From Nitrosospira multiformis (GTDB taxonomy: Bacteria > Pseudomonadota > Gammaproteobacteria > Burkholderiales > Nitrosomonadaceae), in the NCBI RefSeq assembly GCF_900103165.1, contig NZ_FNKY01000001.1, positions 2,852,001 through 2,916,000 of the forward strand: a stretch of DNA of 64,000 nt. Reading direction: 5' to 3'. The translations under genes and the position numbers were made by a program. Under the pieces are notes generated by a model. That model was not told where the DNA came from and searched no databases. It worked only from the letters and a program-made list of their open reading frames with translations. This document shows, piece after piece, positions 55,766 through 64,000 of the stretch. Position 1 is the stretch's first letter. Every line of letters starts with the position of its first letter.

Positions 55766-57064
55766 TTATGCCACAGCTTTCTTGATCGGCGTCACATTAT
55801 TGGCACCCTTTTTCCATGTCTCCAGCATATCCGCCCATTGTTGCATCATTTTGGCCCGGTCTACCAAATGTTCCGCGTGATTGTAAGTGCGGCGCACCGC
55901 GTTTTGTTCGGCATGAGCCAACTGGCGCTCGATCCAGTCCGCCGCAAAACCGAGTTCATTCAGCCGCGTGCTGCCGGTTGTCCGTGTGGTGTGTGGGCTA
56001 TATTTGCCGCCCCATCCAAGTACACTCAGCATTTGACGGAATGATGCCGCGACCATCGGCTTCTTTCTGTCATCACGGTGGGGAAACAGATGGCAATAAC
56101 AGCCGGTGATACCGTGCAACCTCCGCAATATTTGGACCGCTTGCGTAGGGAGGGGGATCGTGTGTGCCTTCCGCTTTTTCATCCCTGGGCAGGGATGCGC
56201 CAAATCGCCTCATCAAGATCGAATTCGGTCCATTGGGCCTCGACGACTTCAGTCGGCCGGCAGGGGTTAGCCACATCAAGCGGAAGGCTGCGATAGTTTC
56301 ATGGCGACCGCCGTACTCTTCCACGTCTCTCAATAGCTGGCCGATTTCGGCGGAATCTAGCGGACGCTTGTGCTGAGTCTTGTTTGCGGGGAGTACTTTT
56401 CGCACGGCATAGACCGGGTCAGAATCCACCCGGAGGGTGGACACTGCAAGCTCAAAAACACCCGACATGGTGCGCTTGGCTTCCGCCGCGACCGTCAGGC
56501 CGTTCTTCTTCGCCGATGTGTTCAGCACGTCTAGGATATGCGACGGAGCAATACTCTTGACCGGCAGCGAGCCATTCTTCGGAAACACCACGCGCGTCGG
56601 CATATTAAGTCGTCGGGCTTTGGTGACTTCCTCCCAATCCTTCAAGGCCAGCCATCCCTGAGCCACAGCCTCGAATGTAGTGGCGTTTTCCTGTTCCCGC
56701 TTGATGCGCTCAAGTTGCCGATTGGGGCTGGGTTGATGCCGTGCTTAACCAACGACCGCGCTTTAGTACGCTCCTCCCGCGCCTCGGCGAGCGTAAAGCG
56801 CCGCCCCCCCGTGGGGGCTTCCGCTTCTTCTGGCGTTTCGCGTATAGGAGCTATGGCGTAATCGCCAATCGCAAAGGTGCTTTCCTTGGTTACCTCGCCT
56901 TCCCGCAACTCGAAGCGGTAACGCCACGCCTTCGCACCGTTGGGCTTGATTTCCAGATACAACCCCTTGCCATCAGGCAGCTTGTAGGACTTGTCTTTGG
57001 GTTTCGCAGTGCGGCATCGGGTACGGTTATCATAGCTAGTCAGGTCTGAACAATCCATAATCAA
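55766..57064 (-). pseudogene. P4-type tyrosine integrase, broken into three frames
   Basis: Reading from 57064: CRTAKPKDKSYKLPDGKGLY and WRYRFELREGEVTKESTFAI (DUF4102 arm-binding domain), then in a second frame the core SAM-like domain (NTSAKKNGLTVAAEAKRTM, FRLMWLTPAGR), then in a third the end with MKKRKAHTIPLPTQAVQIL, SPHTTRTTGSTRLNELGF and the Tyr nucleophile in RRTYNHAEHLVDRAKMMQQW. The first catalytic Arg region is scrambled. At least two frameshifts. It is the relic of an integrative element; such integrases often use tRNA genes. Confidence 0.9.
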
Positions 57065-57159
57065 CTGATTATGTTATATTAATTGTTGAATTGTAGCGGC
57101 TGAATTTGCCGGTTTCTGGTAAAATTGATGTAATTTCTTGCAAATCTAGCGAGGGTTAC

Positions 57160-58513
57160 ATGGGACCAAAGCCGAGTGTACCCATAAGCAATGACCTGTT
57201 CCGCCAGCGGTTGGATGAGCTGGTCAACCCGAGACACCCTTTGGCGCAACTTGCCCAGCATATTGACTGGTCAGGGTTTGAGCGCGAATGGGCCGGTTTT
57301 TTCCCTTCGCATCGGGGTCGTCCCGAGACTGCTCCCCGCCTGGTGGCAGGCCTGCTGTACCTGCAACACACCTTTGCCCTATCCGACGAAGAAGTCGTGT
57401 GGGGCTGGATCGAAAATCCTTACTGGCAGCTGTTCTGTGGCGAAACCTGGTTTCAGCATAACCTGCCTATCGACCCCAGTTCACTGACGCGCTGGCGGCA
57501 ACGGATCGGCGCAGAAGGCATGGAGTGGTTACTGGCCCAAACCATCAAGGCCGCCACATCGGCCCAGGTAATCAAGCGGCGAAGCCTGAACAAGGTCATC
57601 GTGGACAGCACCGTACAGGAGAAGGCCATTGCCTATCCGACCGATAGCAAGCTGCTGAACCGGGGACGGGAACAACTGGTGAAGCTGGCGGCAGAAGCAG
57701 GGATGACGCTACGCCAGAACTACAATCGTGAAGCCCCCAAGCTAGGCAGGCAAGATTGCCCGCTACGCCCATGCCCGGCAATACCAGCGCATGCGCAGCC
57801 ACCTGAAGAAACTCAAGACGCTGGTGGGCCGAGTCTGGCGCGACGCATTACGCCAATTGGCCAAGGTACCGGCGCACCTCAAGCCCAAGGTCACCGGCTT
57901 ACTGCAGCAGGTGGAGCGCCTGCTCAAGCAGCAGCCCAAGGATAGCCACAAGCTCTACCGTCTGCACGCGCCGGAAGTGGAGTGCATCGCCAAAGGCAAA
58001 TCGCGCCAGCCCTATGAGTTTGGGGTGAAGGTGTCAGTGGCGACGACACACAAGGAAGGGCTGGTAGTCGGCATGCGCAGCCTGCCGGGCAATCCCTACG
58101 ACGGGCATACCTTGCACGCGGCTGTGAAGCAAGTGGAAATCCTGACACAGCACCAGCCGAAGGAAATATTCGTGGATCTGGGCTATCGCGGTGCAGCCCT
58201 CCCGGCTGGGGTCAAGCTCTACCACCGCAAACTCAGGCGCAGCATCACCGCACGGCTGAAGCGGGACATTCGGCGACGCAGCGCCATCGAGCCGGCGATC
58301 GGGCACATGAAAAACGATGGCCGCCTGCGCAGAAACTGGTTGAAAGGCACAGAAGGCGATGCCTTTCATGCCTTGCTATGCGGTTGCGGACACAACCTGC
58401 GGATGATTCTGAGGAAGCTGCGGCTTCTTCTCGCCCAAATTCTTGTCCGGGGGCATTGGCAACCCGCAATGGGTGGCACAGTTAATCATCGTCTTACCAT
58501 CATCTATGCCTGA
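57160..58513 (+). pseudogene. IS5 family transposase with one frameshift
   Basis: From MGPKPSVPISNDLFRQRLDE, N-terminal DUF772-like domain (RPETAPRLVAGLLYLQHTFA), first Asp in KVIVDSTVQEKAIAYPTD. At about 57752 the frame shifts by one base; the rest continues as IARYAHARQYQRMRSHLKKL, then EFGVKVSVATTHKEGLVVGM, DLGYRGAALP (second Asp) and RSAIEPAIGHMKNDGRLRRN (Glu). Otherwise complete, so the inactivation is recent. I found no convincing terminal repeats. Confidence 0.9.
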
Positions 58514-59670
58514 AAATCGAATTGTTCAGGGCTGACTAGCTAGTTTCCAAGTCCGAGTCATACCCGGTTTTTTGAAGCTTGGTTCCGACTCCATACCCGG
58601 TTTCCTTTCGGCTTGTAACGGATCAACGCGGATGCATAATGACTAGAAAGCCTGATATTTTCATCATATATGAGGATTTAGTTGTCTGCTATCGTCCGAA
58701 GCAATCCAATATACCGTTTAGACGTTGAATCGAAAGAGTTTCATAGAAACCTCGTCTTTACTGGATTTTATTTCTCCCACTTCCGTTCTGTACCTCATTT
58801 TGTACCCGGTTTGAAATTTTTTATGGCCATCTGTGCCAACTTTCATAACCTATGGAACTGATACATCAGGCGTCTCGAAACCTGAATGCTCTGGCGCAGC
58901 CAGATGCGACGCTCGCCACAACCCAACCATACAAAACCGTCCTCTTAGTTTGCATCCCGACATCCTCTCCTGCATATACCGCTGCTTTATCTTTTGGTCT
59001 ATAGTGCACTATTCGTGTGTTGGGCACCCACTTGCTTCGCTATCATATGTAAGGTACAGGTTTAATCCCTCCTAATTGCTTTTTGTTTAATATTAATCTA
59101 TGAATGAAATATGAATATTCGTGAGCTTAGCCCCGACGCCGTCAGTATGGGAATGAGCGTCAACGACAACAAAATGACTAGCCACGACTTTGTTGTCATT
59201 TTTTTATTCCGGCGCTCATTTTTATTGTGGCTAGTATTGGACTGCTAGAGTTATTTAAAATACAGCCATCTTTGTGTAAATTCAATATTGATTATTCTCT
59301 AAAGTTTCAATCGCATCCGCAGGATGTGCAAACAATCGGGAATTTACGCCACATGTGATCTATAAGAATAAAAGAGCTCGTAACTCTTATTACTCTCGTT
59401 TCATACATCGCTCCAACAAGAGATGAGCACAGCTTCGTAAGGCAATCGTCATTTACGAACATTACTGGTCTGCGACGTCGGGCAGCGTTAAGAATCGCAC
59501 CCTCCAAGCGCAATAAAGCTATGCGTGGACGCTACTCCTTCACGTACGGCGAAGCTCCACTCGTACCTTTGTAAGACCACTCCCAGGTTATTTGTCTTTG
59601 GTAATAGCTAAACCAATGCTAGTTACAGCCAAGCCAATCACCGCTCAATCTCTAAAATAGAATGGCACGC
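58514..59670. other. Long AT-rich region without a convincing gene
   Basis: About 1.16 kb. Holds three scattered copies of TACCCGGTTT (58561, 58594, 58803) and, at 59152-59235, three interlaced inverted repeats. No frame has a family resemblance. A minus-strand frame from ATG 59199 would give a 33-residue hydrophobic peptide (MTTKSWLVILLSLTLIPILT start), without a clear ribosome site. Confidence 0.4.
59152..59235. ncRNA. Interlaced inverted repeats, possible RNA pseudoknot or terminator
   Basis: Order of arms: AATGAGCG, GACAACAAA, ACTAGCCAC, TTTGTTGTC, CGCTCATT, GTGGCTAGT. The second and fourth form a hairpin (59165-59173 with 59189-59197) followed by T7; its loop holds ACTAGCCAC, which is exactly complementary to GTGGCTAGT at 59227-59235; an outer pair (59152-59159 with 59213-59220) encloses the hairpin. 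Such crossing pairs can make an H-type pseudoknot. Whether it is transcribed is unknown. Confidence 0.4.
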
Positions 59671-59898
59671 TCATTGGCATCCTTCGGATGTTGAATAGCA
59701 GTTATCACAGCCATTATCTGCATGATAGTAAATCGTACGTCTTCCATTTGAACGTGGCCCCATGTAGCAAATGGAATCTGGCTGCGTCGATGTAAATGTT
59801 ACGCCACCATCTATTACTTTGGCTTTCATAATTTCCTCGGCAGATACTTTTTTTAGACCAGCGCTAGCCGCATCTTGCGCCTTAAGTGGAATTGCCAT
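59671..59898 (-). CDS. Small Cys-rich peptide with Gly-Gly site (possible RiPP precursor)
   Basis: 75 residues with a good ribosome site (GAGGA, seven bases). Leader-like N-terminal half with a helical stretch (LKKVSAEEIMKAKVIDGG, Gly31-Gly32), then a polar core rich in Thr, Ser, Gly and Tyr with four Cys (44, 64, 67, 74), ending GCDNCYSTSEGCQ. The layout resembles a bacteriocin or modified-peptide precursor cut after Gly-Gly. No peptidase-transporter or modification enzyme is nearby, only a membrane protein. It may instead be a small metal-binding protein. Confidence 0.65.
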   Translation of the reverse strand: MAIPLKAQDAASAGLKKVSAEEIMKAKVIDGGVTFTSTQPDSICYMGPRSNGRRTIYYHADNGCDNCYSTSEGCQ

Positions 59899-60024
59899 AG
59901 TTATTCCTCATGAAAGTTTTTCTATTGGATATTGCTAAAAACAACCAGTTTTTATTTTAGGATACATTCCGTAAAAGTCTAGGCATTTCGATAGCCCCCA
60001 CTTGGCCCCGACGAATAACGGTTC

Positions 60025-60108
60025 GCCATGATGTAGAACTGGCCACCCTGGAATGGGTATCGTGGTTCAACCACTACGGACTGCTCGAATCCATCGGCTA
60101 TATACCAA
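60025..60108 (+). pseudogene. IS3 OrfB C-terminal scrap
   Basis: The plus strand encodes DVELATLEWVSWFNHYGLLE then SIGYIP, nearly identical to the end of OrfB in the IS3 at 61224-62530 (AVELATLEWVSWFNHHRLLE). No other part of the element remains here. It overlaps the extreme 3' end of the membrane protein gene on the other strand, whose last codons may therefore derive from the insertion. Confidence 0.85.
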
Positions 60109-60766
60109 AACTCAGGAAGAAATAAAATATTGCCAACACAACGAGTAGTAGATTTAACAAACTGTAAAGAAGAAAAGCTATCACCGAACGCATGCTCGAA
60201 ACTCCATTAAGGGCTCGATAGGCACCCCACGCGTCGATAAACCATATGAACCCAAGGCTAACTCCATATATGCTTAACCCATTAGAGACGTTTTGTCCAG
60301 CTAAAAACCAGCGGTCCACATCTTCCCCCTCCAGAATGAGCTTATAATCATCAGGATTGACGACTTGAAATATTACTTCGCCTGCCACGTCAAACGTTAG
60401 AGCGATCAACACTACGAACGCTGACACGTATGTACTGCACGTAAATAACTCTCGGAATTTAGCTTTGCCACCAACTATTTTCCAGGCAAGCCAGAGAGCT
60501 AAGATGGTCGTCAATGGGATGATTCCGACAGATGCAATGAAGATTACGGAATTCAGGAAAAGGTGGGACCTTTTCGCCAGGCTGGCTATTTGGATAATTG
60601 CGACGATGAGAAGAGAAATTCCAAAGAATATGAAGGCTCTATTAAGGGATTCTTCTGATGGCACACAACGATCAGTGAGGAATTTCTTCGGCCCAACGGC
60701 TAGCTCACGTAGATCCACAAAGTACTTGGGAAACTGTGTCATTACAAGTTTAAGGTACTCATTCAT
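60098..60766 (-). CDS. Multi-pass membrane protein, Yip1-like
   Basis: 222 residues. Soluble N-terminus (LVMTQFPKYFVDLRELAVGP, KKFL), then five or so membrane segments (about 43-63, 70-95, 110-130, 160-180, 192-218). The start with a phosphate-stretch-like FVDLRELAVGPKKFL and the segment pattern resemble the Yip1 domain family of bacterial membrane proteins. No catalytic motif. Upstream of and on the same strand as the small Cys-rich peptide gene, about 200 bases apart. Confidence 0.65.
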   Translation of the reverse strand: MNEYLKLVMTQFPKYFVDLRELAVGPKKFLTDRCVPSEESLNRAFIFFGISLLIVAIIQIASLAKRSHLFLNSVIFIASVGIIPLTTILALWLAWKIVGGKAKFRELFTCSTYVSAFVVLIALTFDVAGEVIFQVVNPDDYKLILEGEDVDRWFLAGQNVSNGLSIYGVSLGFIWFIDAWGAYRALNGVSSMRSVIAFLLYSLLNLLLVVLAIFYFFLSFGI

Positions 60767-60908
60767 GATACCTGGTCCGAAGCGCAGAATTTTAACTCTG
60801 GTATGGTAGATAATTGTGGCCTAAGTCTGATGGCTGCTCCTTAATTGTAGTAGTCGCGACTTCATCTGACAGTTACCCGATTTGACTGGTGCGGTTGTCA
60901 GATCAGAT

Positions 60909-61223
60909 TCAATTGTTCAGTAATGTGATTTTATCGTGCCAGACCTCCTTTCCGTCAATCAATGTTTGTATGGATGTGCGTCCGCAACATATTTTGCCCT
61001 GATGGGTTCGGTCATGATTATAGTAATGCAGCCAGTCATCTAGATCGATTTGCAACTCCTCAATTGACCGGTATATCTTGCGCCGGAATGCCACCTGGTA
61101 GAATTCTTGCAGGATCGTCTTGTGAAAACGCTCGCAGATGCCGTTGGTCTGCGGATGATTGGCTTGGGTCCTGGTATGCTCGATTTCATTGAGCGCAAGG
61201 TAGAGCTGGTAATCATGAGTCTC
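60909..61223 (-). pseudogene. IS481 family transposase, C-terminal fragment
   Basis: YQLYLALNEIEHTRTQANHP then QTNGICERFHKTILQEFYQV (last Glu of the DDE site) and IYRSIEELQIDLDDWLHYYN, HDRTHQGKICCGRTSIQTLI are the IS481 C-terminus. The N-terminal part was cut off by insertion of the IS3 at 61224, and it does not reappear beyond 62530. A TGACAGTTACCCG end near 60867 may be the element's terminus. Confidence 0.85.
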
Positions 61224-61273
61224 TGAACCGCCCCGGGTTTTGAGGAGGTTCCAACATCTGAGAGAATGGAGCC

Positions 61274-61597
61274 ATGAAGAAATCAAACAAGTTTTCCCCC
61301 GAAGTACGTGAACGTGCGGTACGCATGGTGTTCGAACACCGTGGCGAGTATCCGTCGTTGTGGGCAACCGTTGAATCCATTGCGCCCAAGATCGGTTGTG
61401 TTCCCCAGACCTTGCATGATTGGGTGCGTAAGCACGAGATCGACATTGGCATGTGCGATGGCGTGACAGGCACCGAGCGTGACCGGTTAAAAGCACTGGA
61501 GCGCGAAGTTCGAGAACTGCGCAAAGCCAATGAGATTTTGCGACTGGCGAGCGCTTTTTTCGCCCAGGCAGAACTTGACCGCCGATTCAAGTCCTGA
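61274..61597 (+). CDS. IS3 transposase OrfA
   Basis: 107 residues: helix-turn-helix [20 protein letters not shown] and [20 protein letters not shown], then the coiled coil [20 protein letters not shown]. Intact. OrfB lies in the -1 frame beginning just before its stop codon. Confidence 0.94.
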   Translation: MKKSNKFSPEVRERAVRMVFEHRGEYPSLWATVESIAPKIGCVPQTLHDWVRKHEIDIGMCDGVTGTERDRLKALEREVRELRKANEILRLASAFFAQAELDRRFKS

Positions 61598-62491
61598 GGC
61601 AGTTTATCGACCAGCATCAGGATACCTATGGGGTCGAGCCGATCTGCAAGGTGTTGCAGATTGCCCCGTCAGGCTATCGACGCTCTGCTGCACAGCAGAG
61701 GAATCCTGCATTGCGTTGTGCTCGCGCCAAGCGCGAGGACATGTTGAATCCAGAAATTGAACGGGTTTGGCAAACCAATATGCAGGTCTACGGCGCTGAC
61801 AAAGTCTGGCGACAACTGAACCGTGAAGGTCACCCTGTGGCTCGCTGCACGGTGGAGCAGCTCATGAAACGCCAGGGCGTGCGGCGTGGCAAGATTGTGC
61901 GAACCACGATTACCGACGCGGCAGTACCTTGCCCATTGGATCGGGTCAATCGTCAATTCAAGGCCGATCGCCCAAACCAGCTATGGGTTTCAGATTTCAC
62001 GTATGTATCAACGTGGCAGGGCTGGCTGTATGTGGCCCTTGTCATCGACGTATTTGCCAGGCGCATCGTGGGTTGGCGCGTGAGCAGCTCCATGCACACG
62101 GACTTCGTCCTCGATGCCCTGGAGCAGGCACTCTACGCTCGCCAGCCCAAGCAATCCGATGCTCTGGTGCATCACAGCGATAGAGGATCCCAGTACATCT
62201 CCATTCGCTATACGGAACGCCTTGCCCAAGCTGGGATTGAGCCCTCCGTAGGCAGTCGAGGACAGCTACGACAACGCCTTGGCTGAGTCAGTCAACGGGC
62301 TGTACAAGGCCGAGCTGATCCATCGCCGAGCACCATGGAAAACTAGGGCCGCTGTGGAACTGGCAACCCTGGAATGGGTATCCTGGTTTAATCACCACCG
62401 GTTACTCGAATCTATCGGTTACATTCCGCCGGCGGAAGCTGAGGTAAACTATTATCGGCAACTGGTCGAAAAGGCAACGGTAGATGTCTAA
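61588..62491 (+). pseudogene. IS3 transposase OrfB with a 2-base deletion
   Basis: FIDQHQDTYGVEPICKVLQI, NQLWVSDFTYVSTWQGWLYV (first Asp), LVHHSDRGSQYISIRYTERL (second Asp). After EPSVGS at about 62255 two bases are missing relative to the family (expected VEDSYDNALAES), so the frame ends early at 62286; ALAESVNGLYKAELIHRRAP with the last Glu follows in the shifted frame. Inactivated by one small deletion. Confidence 0.93.
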
Positions 62492-62530
62492 CTTAAACCA
62501 AACAGCCTCCATGAAACCCGGGGCGATTCA

Positions 62531-62800
62531 CCTACTTTATCCCCACTTATTACAGTAGCAATCGTTCCTTTGCTTCGTGAGACAGCGTGGTGTTGGCGTC
62601 CAACCATGCGCGGACAAGCCTTTACCCTTGCCTTTAGTGGTCTATAACACGTGCCACGCTCAACGCAACGTCGAACTTTGGGCGATAAGTCGGACAGACT
62701 TTATTTAGCTTCTCTAAAATTCTAATCGCTACAAGAACTGGTGGGCTCAATGATGGGTAATAAAAATAATTGCTGCAAAATGGCGCAAATCCTAAGCACT
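62531..62800. other. Spacer between IS3 and tRNA-Ser
   Basis: 270 bases without a gene. I compared the tRNA-Ser 3' end by eye with the rest of the accessory region and saw no second copy marking an attachment site. Confidence 0.4.
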
Positions 62801-62893
62801 TGGCGGAGAGAGAGGGATTCGAACCCTCGATAAGCTTTTTGAGCCTATACTCCCTTAGCAGGGGAGCGCCTTCGACCACTCGGCCATCTCTCC
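62801..62893 (-). tRNA. tRNA-Ser (anticodon GCT)
   Basis: 93-base class II tRNA with encoded CCA: acceptor GGAGAGA/TCTCTCC, anticodon stem CTCCC/GGGAG with loop CTGCTAA giving GCT (reads AGC/AGU), a long variable arm, T arm GAGGGTTCGAATCCCTC. It marks the right edge of the accessory region and precedes or follows lysC transcription on the same strand. Confidence 0.97.
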
Positions 62894-62974
62894 ATAAAAG
62901 AGGCGTTAGGATAGCGGTTTACTACCCTTCGGTCAAACAATGAGTCTTATCGCGGCTGCTGTTCTCACAGAATC

Positions 62975-64000
62975 TCACGATACCTGATCCAGTTCAAAAA
63001 TCTTGTGTAACACCCGCACCGCAAGTTCCATATATTTTTCGTCCACCACCACGGAAATTTTTATTTCGGAGGTGGAAATCATCTGGATATTAATGCCTTC
63101 TTCCGCCAGGGCACGGAACATTCTGCTGGCAATGCCGACGTGCGAACGCATCCCCACTCCTACCACCGATACCTTGGCTATTCTGTCGCCGCCGATTACA
63201 CCGCGTGCGCCGATATGGGGTTGCACCTGATTCTCAAGAATATCCATGGTTCTGGCGAACTCATTCCGATTTATGGTAAATGAGAAATCTGTCATACCAT
63301 CGTGACCCACATTCTGGATAATCATATCCACATCGATGTTGGCATCGGCAACCGGACCAAGGATTTGATAAGCAATGCCTGGACGATCCGGCACACCCAG
63401 CACGGTAATTTTCGCCTCATCACGGTTGAATGCAATACCTGAAATAATTGCGCGTTCCATGTTCTCGCCTTCCTCGAAAGTAATCAGGGTGCCCTCGCCT
63501 TCTTCATCGAAACTGGACAGCACCCGCAACCTGACCTTATATTTACCGGCAAATTCCACCGAACGAATTTGCAGCACCTTCGAACCCAGGCTCGCCAGCT
63601 CGAGCATTTCCTCAAAGGTGATGGTCTTGAGTTTCCTGGCTTCGGGGACGATGCGCGGGTCGGTCGTGTAAATACCATCCACGTCGGTATAAATCTGGCA
63701 TTCTTCGGCTTTGAGCGCCACCGCCAATGCTACACCGGTTGTATCAGACCCGCCGCGGCCCAGCGTCGTGATGTTGCCGGTATCATCCACCCCCTGAAAT
63801 CCGGCTACCGCTACAACATATCCGGCATCGAGATCAGCATGGATTTTATCCTCATCAATTTTCAGTATGCGTGCTTTAGTATAGGCATTATCAGTCAGTA
63901 TTCGCACTTGCGCGCCAGTATAACTCTTTGCTTTGACGCCTAGATCCATCAGCGCCATTGACAGCAAGGCAACGGAAATCTGCTCACCGGTCGATACCAT
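62975..64000 (-). CDS. lysC: Aspartate kinase (LysC), C-terminal part
   Basis: 341 codons visible; the frame is open at the right window edge, and about 65 N-terminal residues with KFGGT are outside. MVSTGEQISVALLSMALMDL, TLGRGGSDTTGVALAVALKA and YTDVDGIYTTDPRIVPEARK are the kinase core; two ACT domains follow (ITVLGVPDRPGIAYQILGPV; VSVVGVGMRSHVGIASRMFR) for feedback by lysine and threonine. First step of the aspartate family pathway that asd continues. Confidence 0.96.
   Translation of the reverse strand: MVSTGEQISVALLSMALMDLGVKAKSYTGAQVRILTDNAYTKARILKIDEDKIHADLDAGYVVAVAGFQGVDDTGNITTLGRGGSDTTGVALAVALKAEECQIYTDVDGIYTTDPRIVPEARKLKTITFEEMLELASLGSKVLQIRSVEFAGKYKVRLRVLSSFDEEGEGTLITFEEGENMERAIISGIAFNRDEAKITVLGVPDRPGIAYQILGPVADANIDVDMIIQNVGHDGMTDFSFTINRNEFARTMDILENQVQPHIGARGVIGGDRIAKVSVVGVGMRSHVGIASRMFRALAEEGINIQMISTSEIKISVVVDEKYMELAVRVLHKIFELDQVS

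Larger units (their letters stand above)
61224..62530 (+). mobile_element. IS3 family insertion sequence (1.31 kb), inserted in IS481 remnant
   Basis: Terminal repeats TGAACCGCCCCGGGTTT at 61224 and, on the other strand, TGAATCGCCCCGGGTTT ending at 62530 (one mismatch). Contains orfA and a frameshifted orfB. No clear target duplication (CTC left, CCT right). Confidence 0.9.

Noticed and set aside
58561..58812. Three copies of TACCCGGTTT, considered as iterons
   Set aside because: Spacing is irregular (33 and 209 bases), there is no replication gene nearby, and ten bases is too short to be convincing.
58833..59075. Plus-strand frame of 80 residues
   Set aside because: No ribosome site, no recognisable motif, sits in AT-rich non-coding DNA.
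62801..62893. tRNA-Ser 3' end as left/right attachment site of the island
   Set aside because: No second copy of the 3' end of this tRNA was visible inside the window, so no att sites are annotated.
1..64000. CRISPR array
   Set aside because: No evenly spaced direct repeats with spacers were seen; no cas-like genes.

Overview
The window looks like chromosome from a betaproteobacterium, most plausibly an ammonia oxidiser of the Nitrosospira type. This is inferred from three things: the core gene order leuC-leuD-leuB-asd-fimV-truA-trpF-trpB-trpA-accD-folC-SPOR-cvpA-purF-metZ, which is typical of Betaproteobacteria; an eukaryote-like (UT family) urea transporter; and the overall gene style. No ribosomal RNA or ammonia-oxidation gene is present to prove it. 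Two tRNA genes are present, tRNA-Arg(ACG) and tRNA-Ser(GCT).

Layout. 1-585: start of a secreted subtilisin-like protease running off the left edge. 1.3-13.0 kb: a type II secretion system split into two divergent blocks, gspG-H-I-J-K-L-M on the minus strand and gspC-D-E-F on the plus strand, separated by about 1.1 kb of non-coding DNA rich in repeats. 13.0-29.2 kb: a long minus-strand run of housekeeping biosynthesis genes (leucine, lysine/methionine/threonine precursor, tryptophan, fatty acid, folate, purine, methionine). A SAM-II riboswitch with an adjoining hairpin precedes metZ. 29.3-40.5 kb: a mixed region with an MFS transporter, a PRC-barrel protein, an AraC relic, a TetR-governed set (OsmC, flavin monooxygenase, TetR, urea transporter), an IS30 relic, terC, mnmC and tRNA-Arg. 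40.7-62.5 kb: an accessory region between tRNA-Arg and tRNA-Ser with IS3, IS5 and IS481 transposase remains, a broken P4-type integrase and several poorly described exported systems. 62.8-64.0 kb: tRNA-Ser and lysC, running off the right edge.

Three accessory gene sets stand out. (1) A translationally coupled trio of an exported protein, a tyrosinase and a HEAT-like exported protein (44.3-47.9 kb, AT-rich). (2) A divergent cluster of coiled-coil lipoproteins and a predicted metzincin protease, with an IS3 element sitting between the two arms (48.8-55.5 kb). Two of its lipoproteins share a domain with identical spacing of key motifs. (3) A small Cys-rich peptide with a Gly-Gly site next to a multi-pass membrane protein (59.7-60.8 kb).

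Two families of short non-autonomous inverted-repeat elements are scattered through the core part. One has TAAATCCGG...-type ends and sits repeatedly a few bases before start codons inside operons. The other is about 188 bp, with CTAGGGCCTGTTAACAC ends. Every multi-frame transposase or integrase in the window carries a frameshift or deletion, so the region appears to be decaying. All functional calls rest on reading the sequence; no database search was run.
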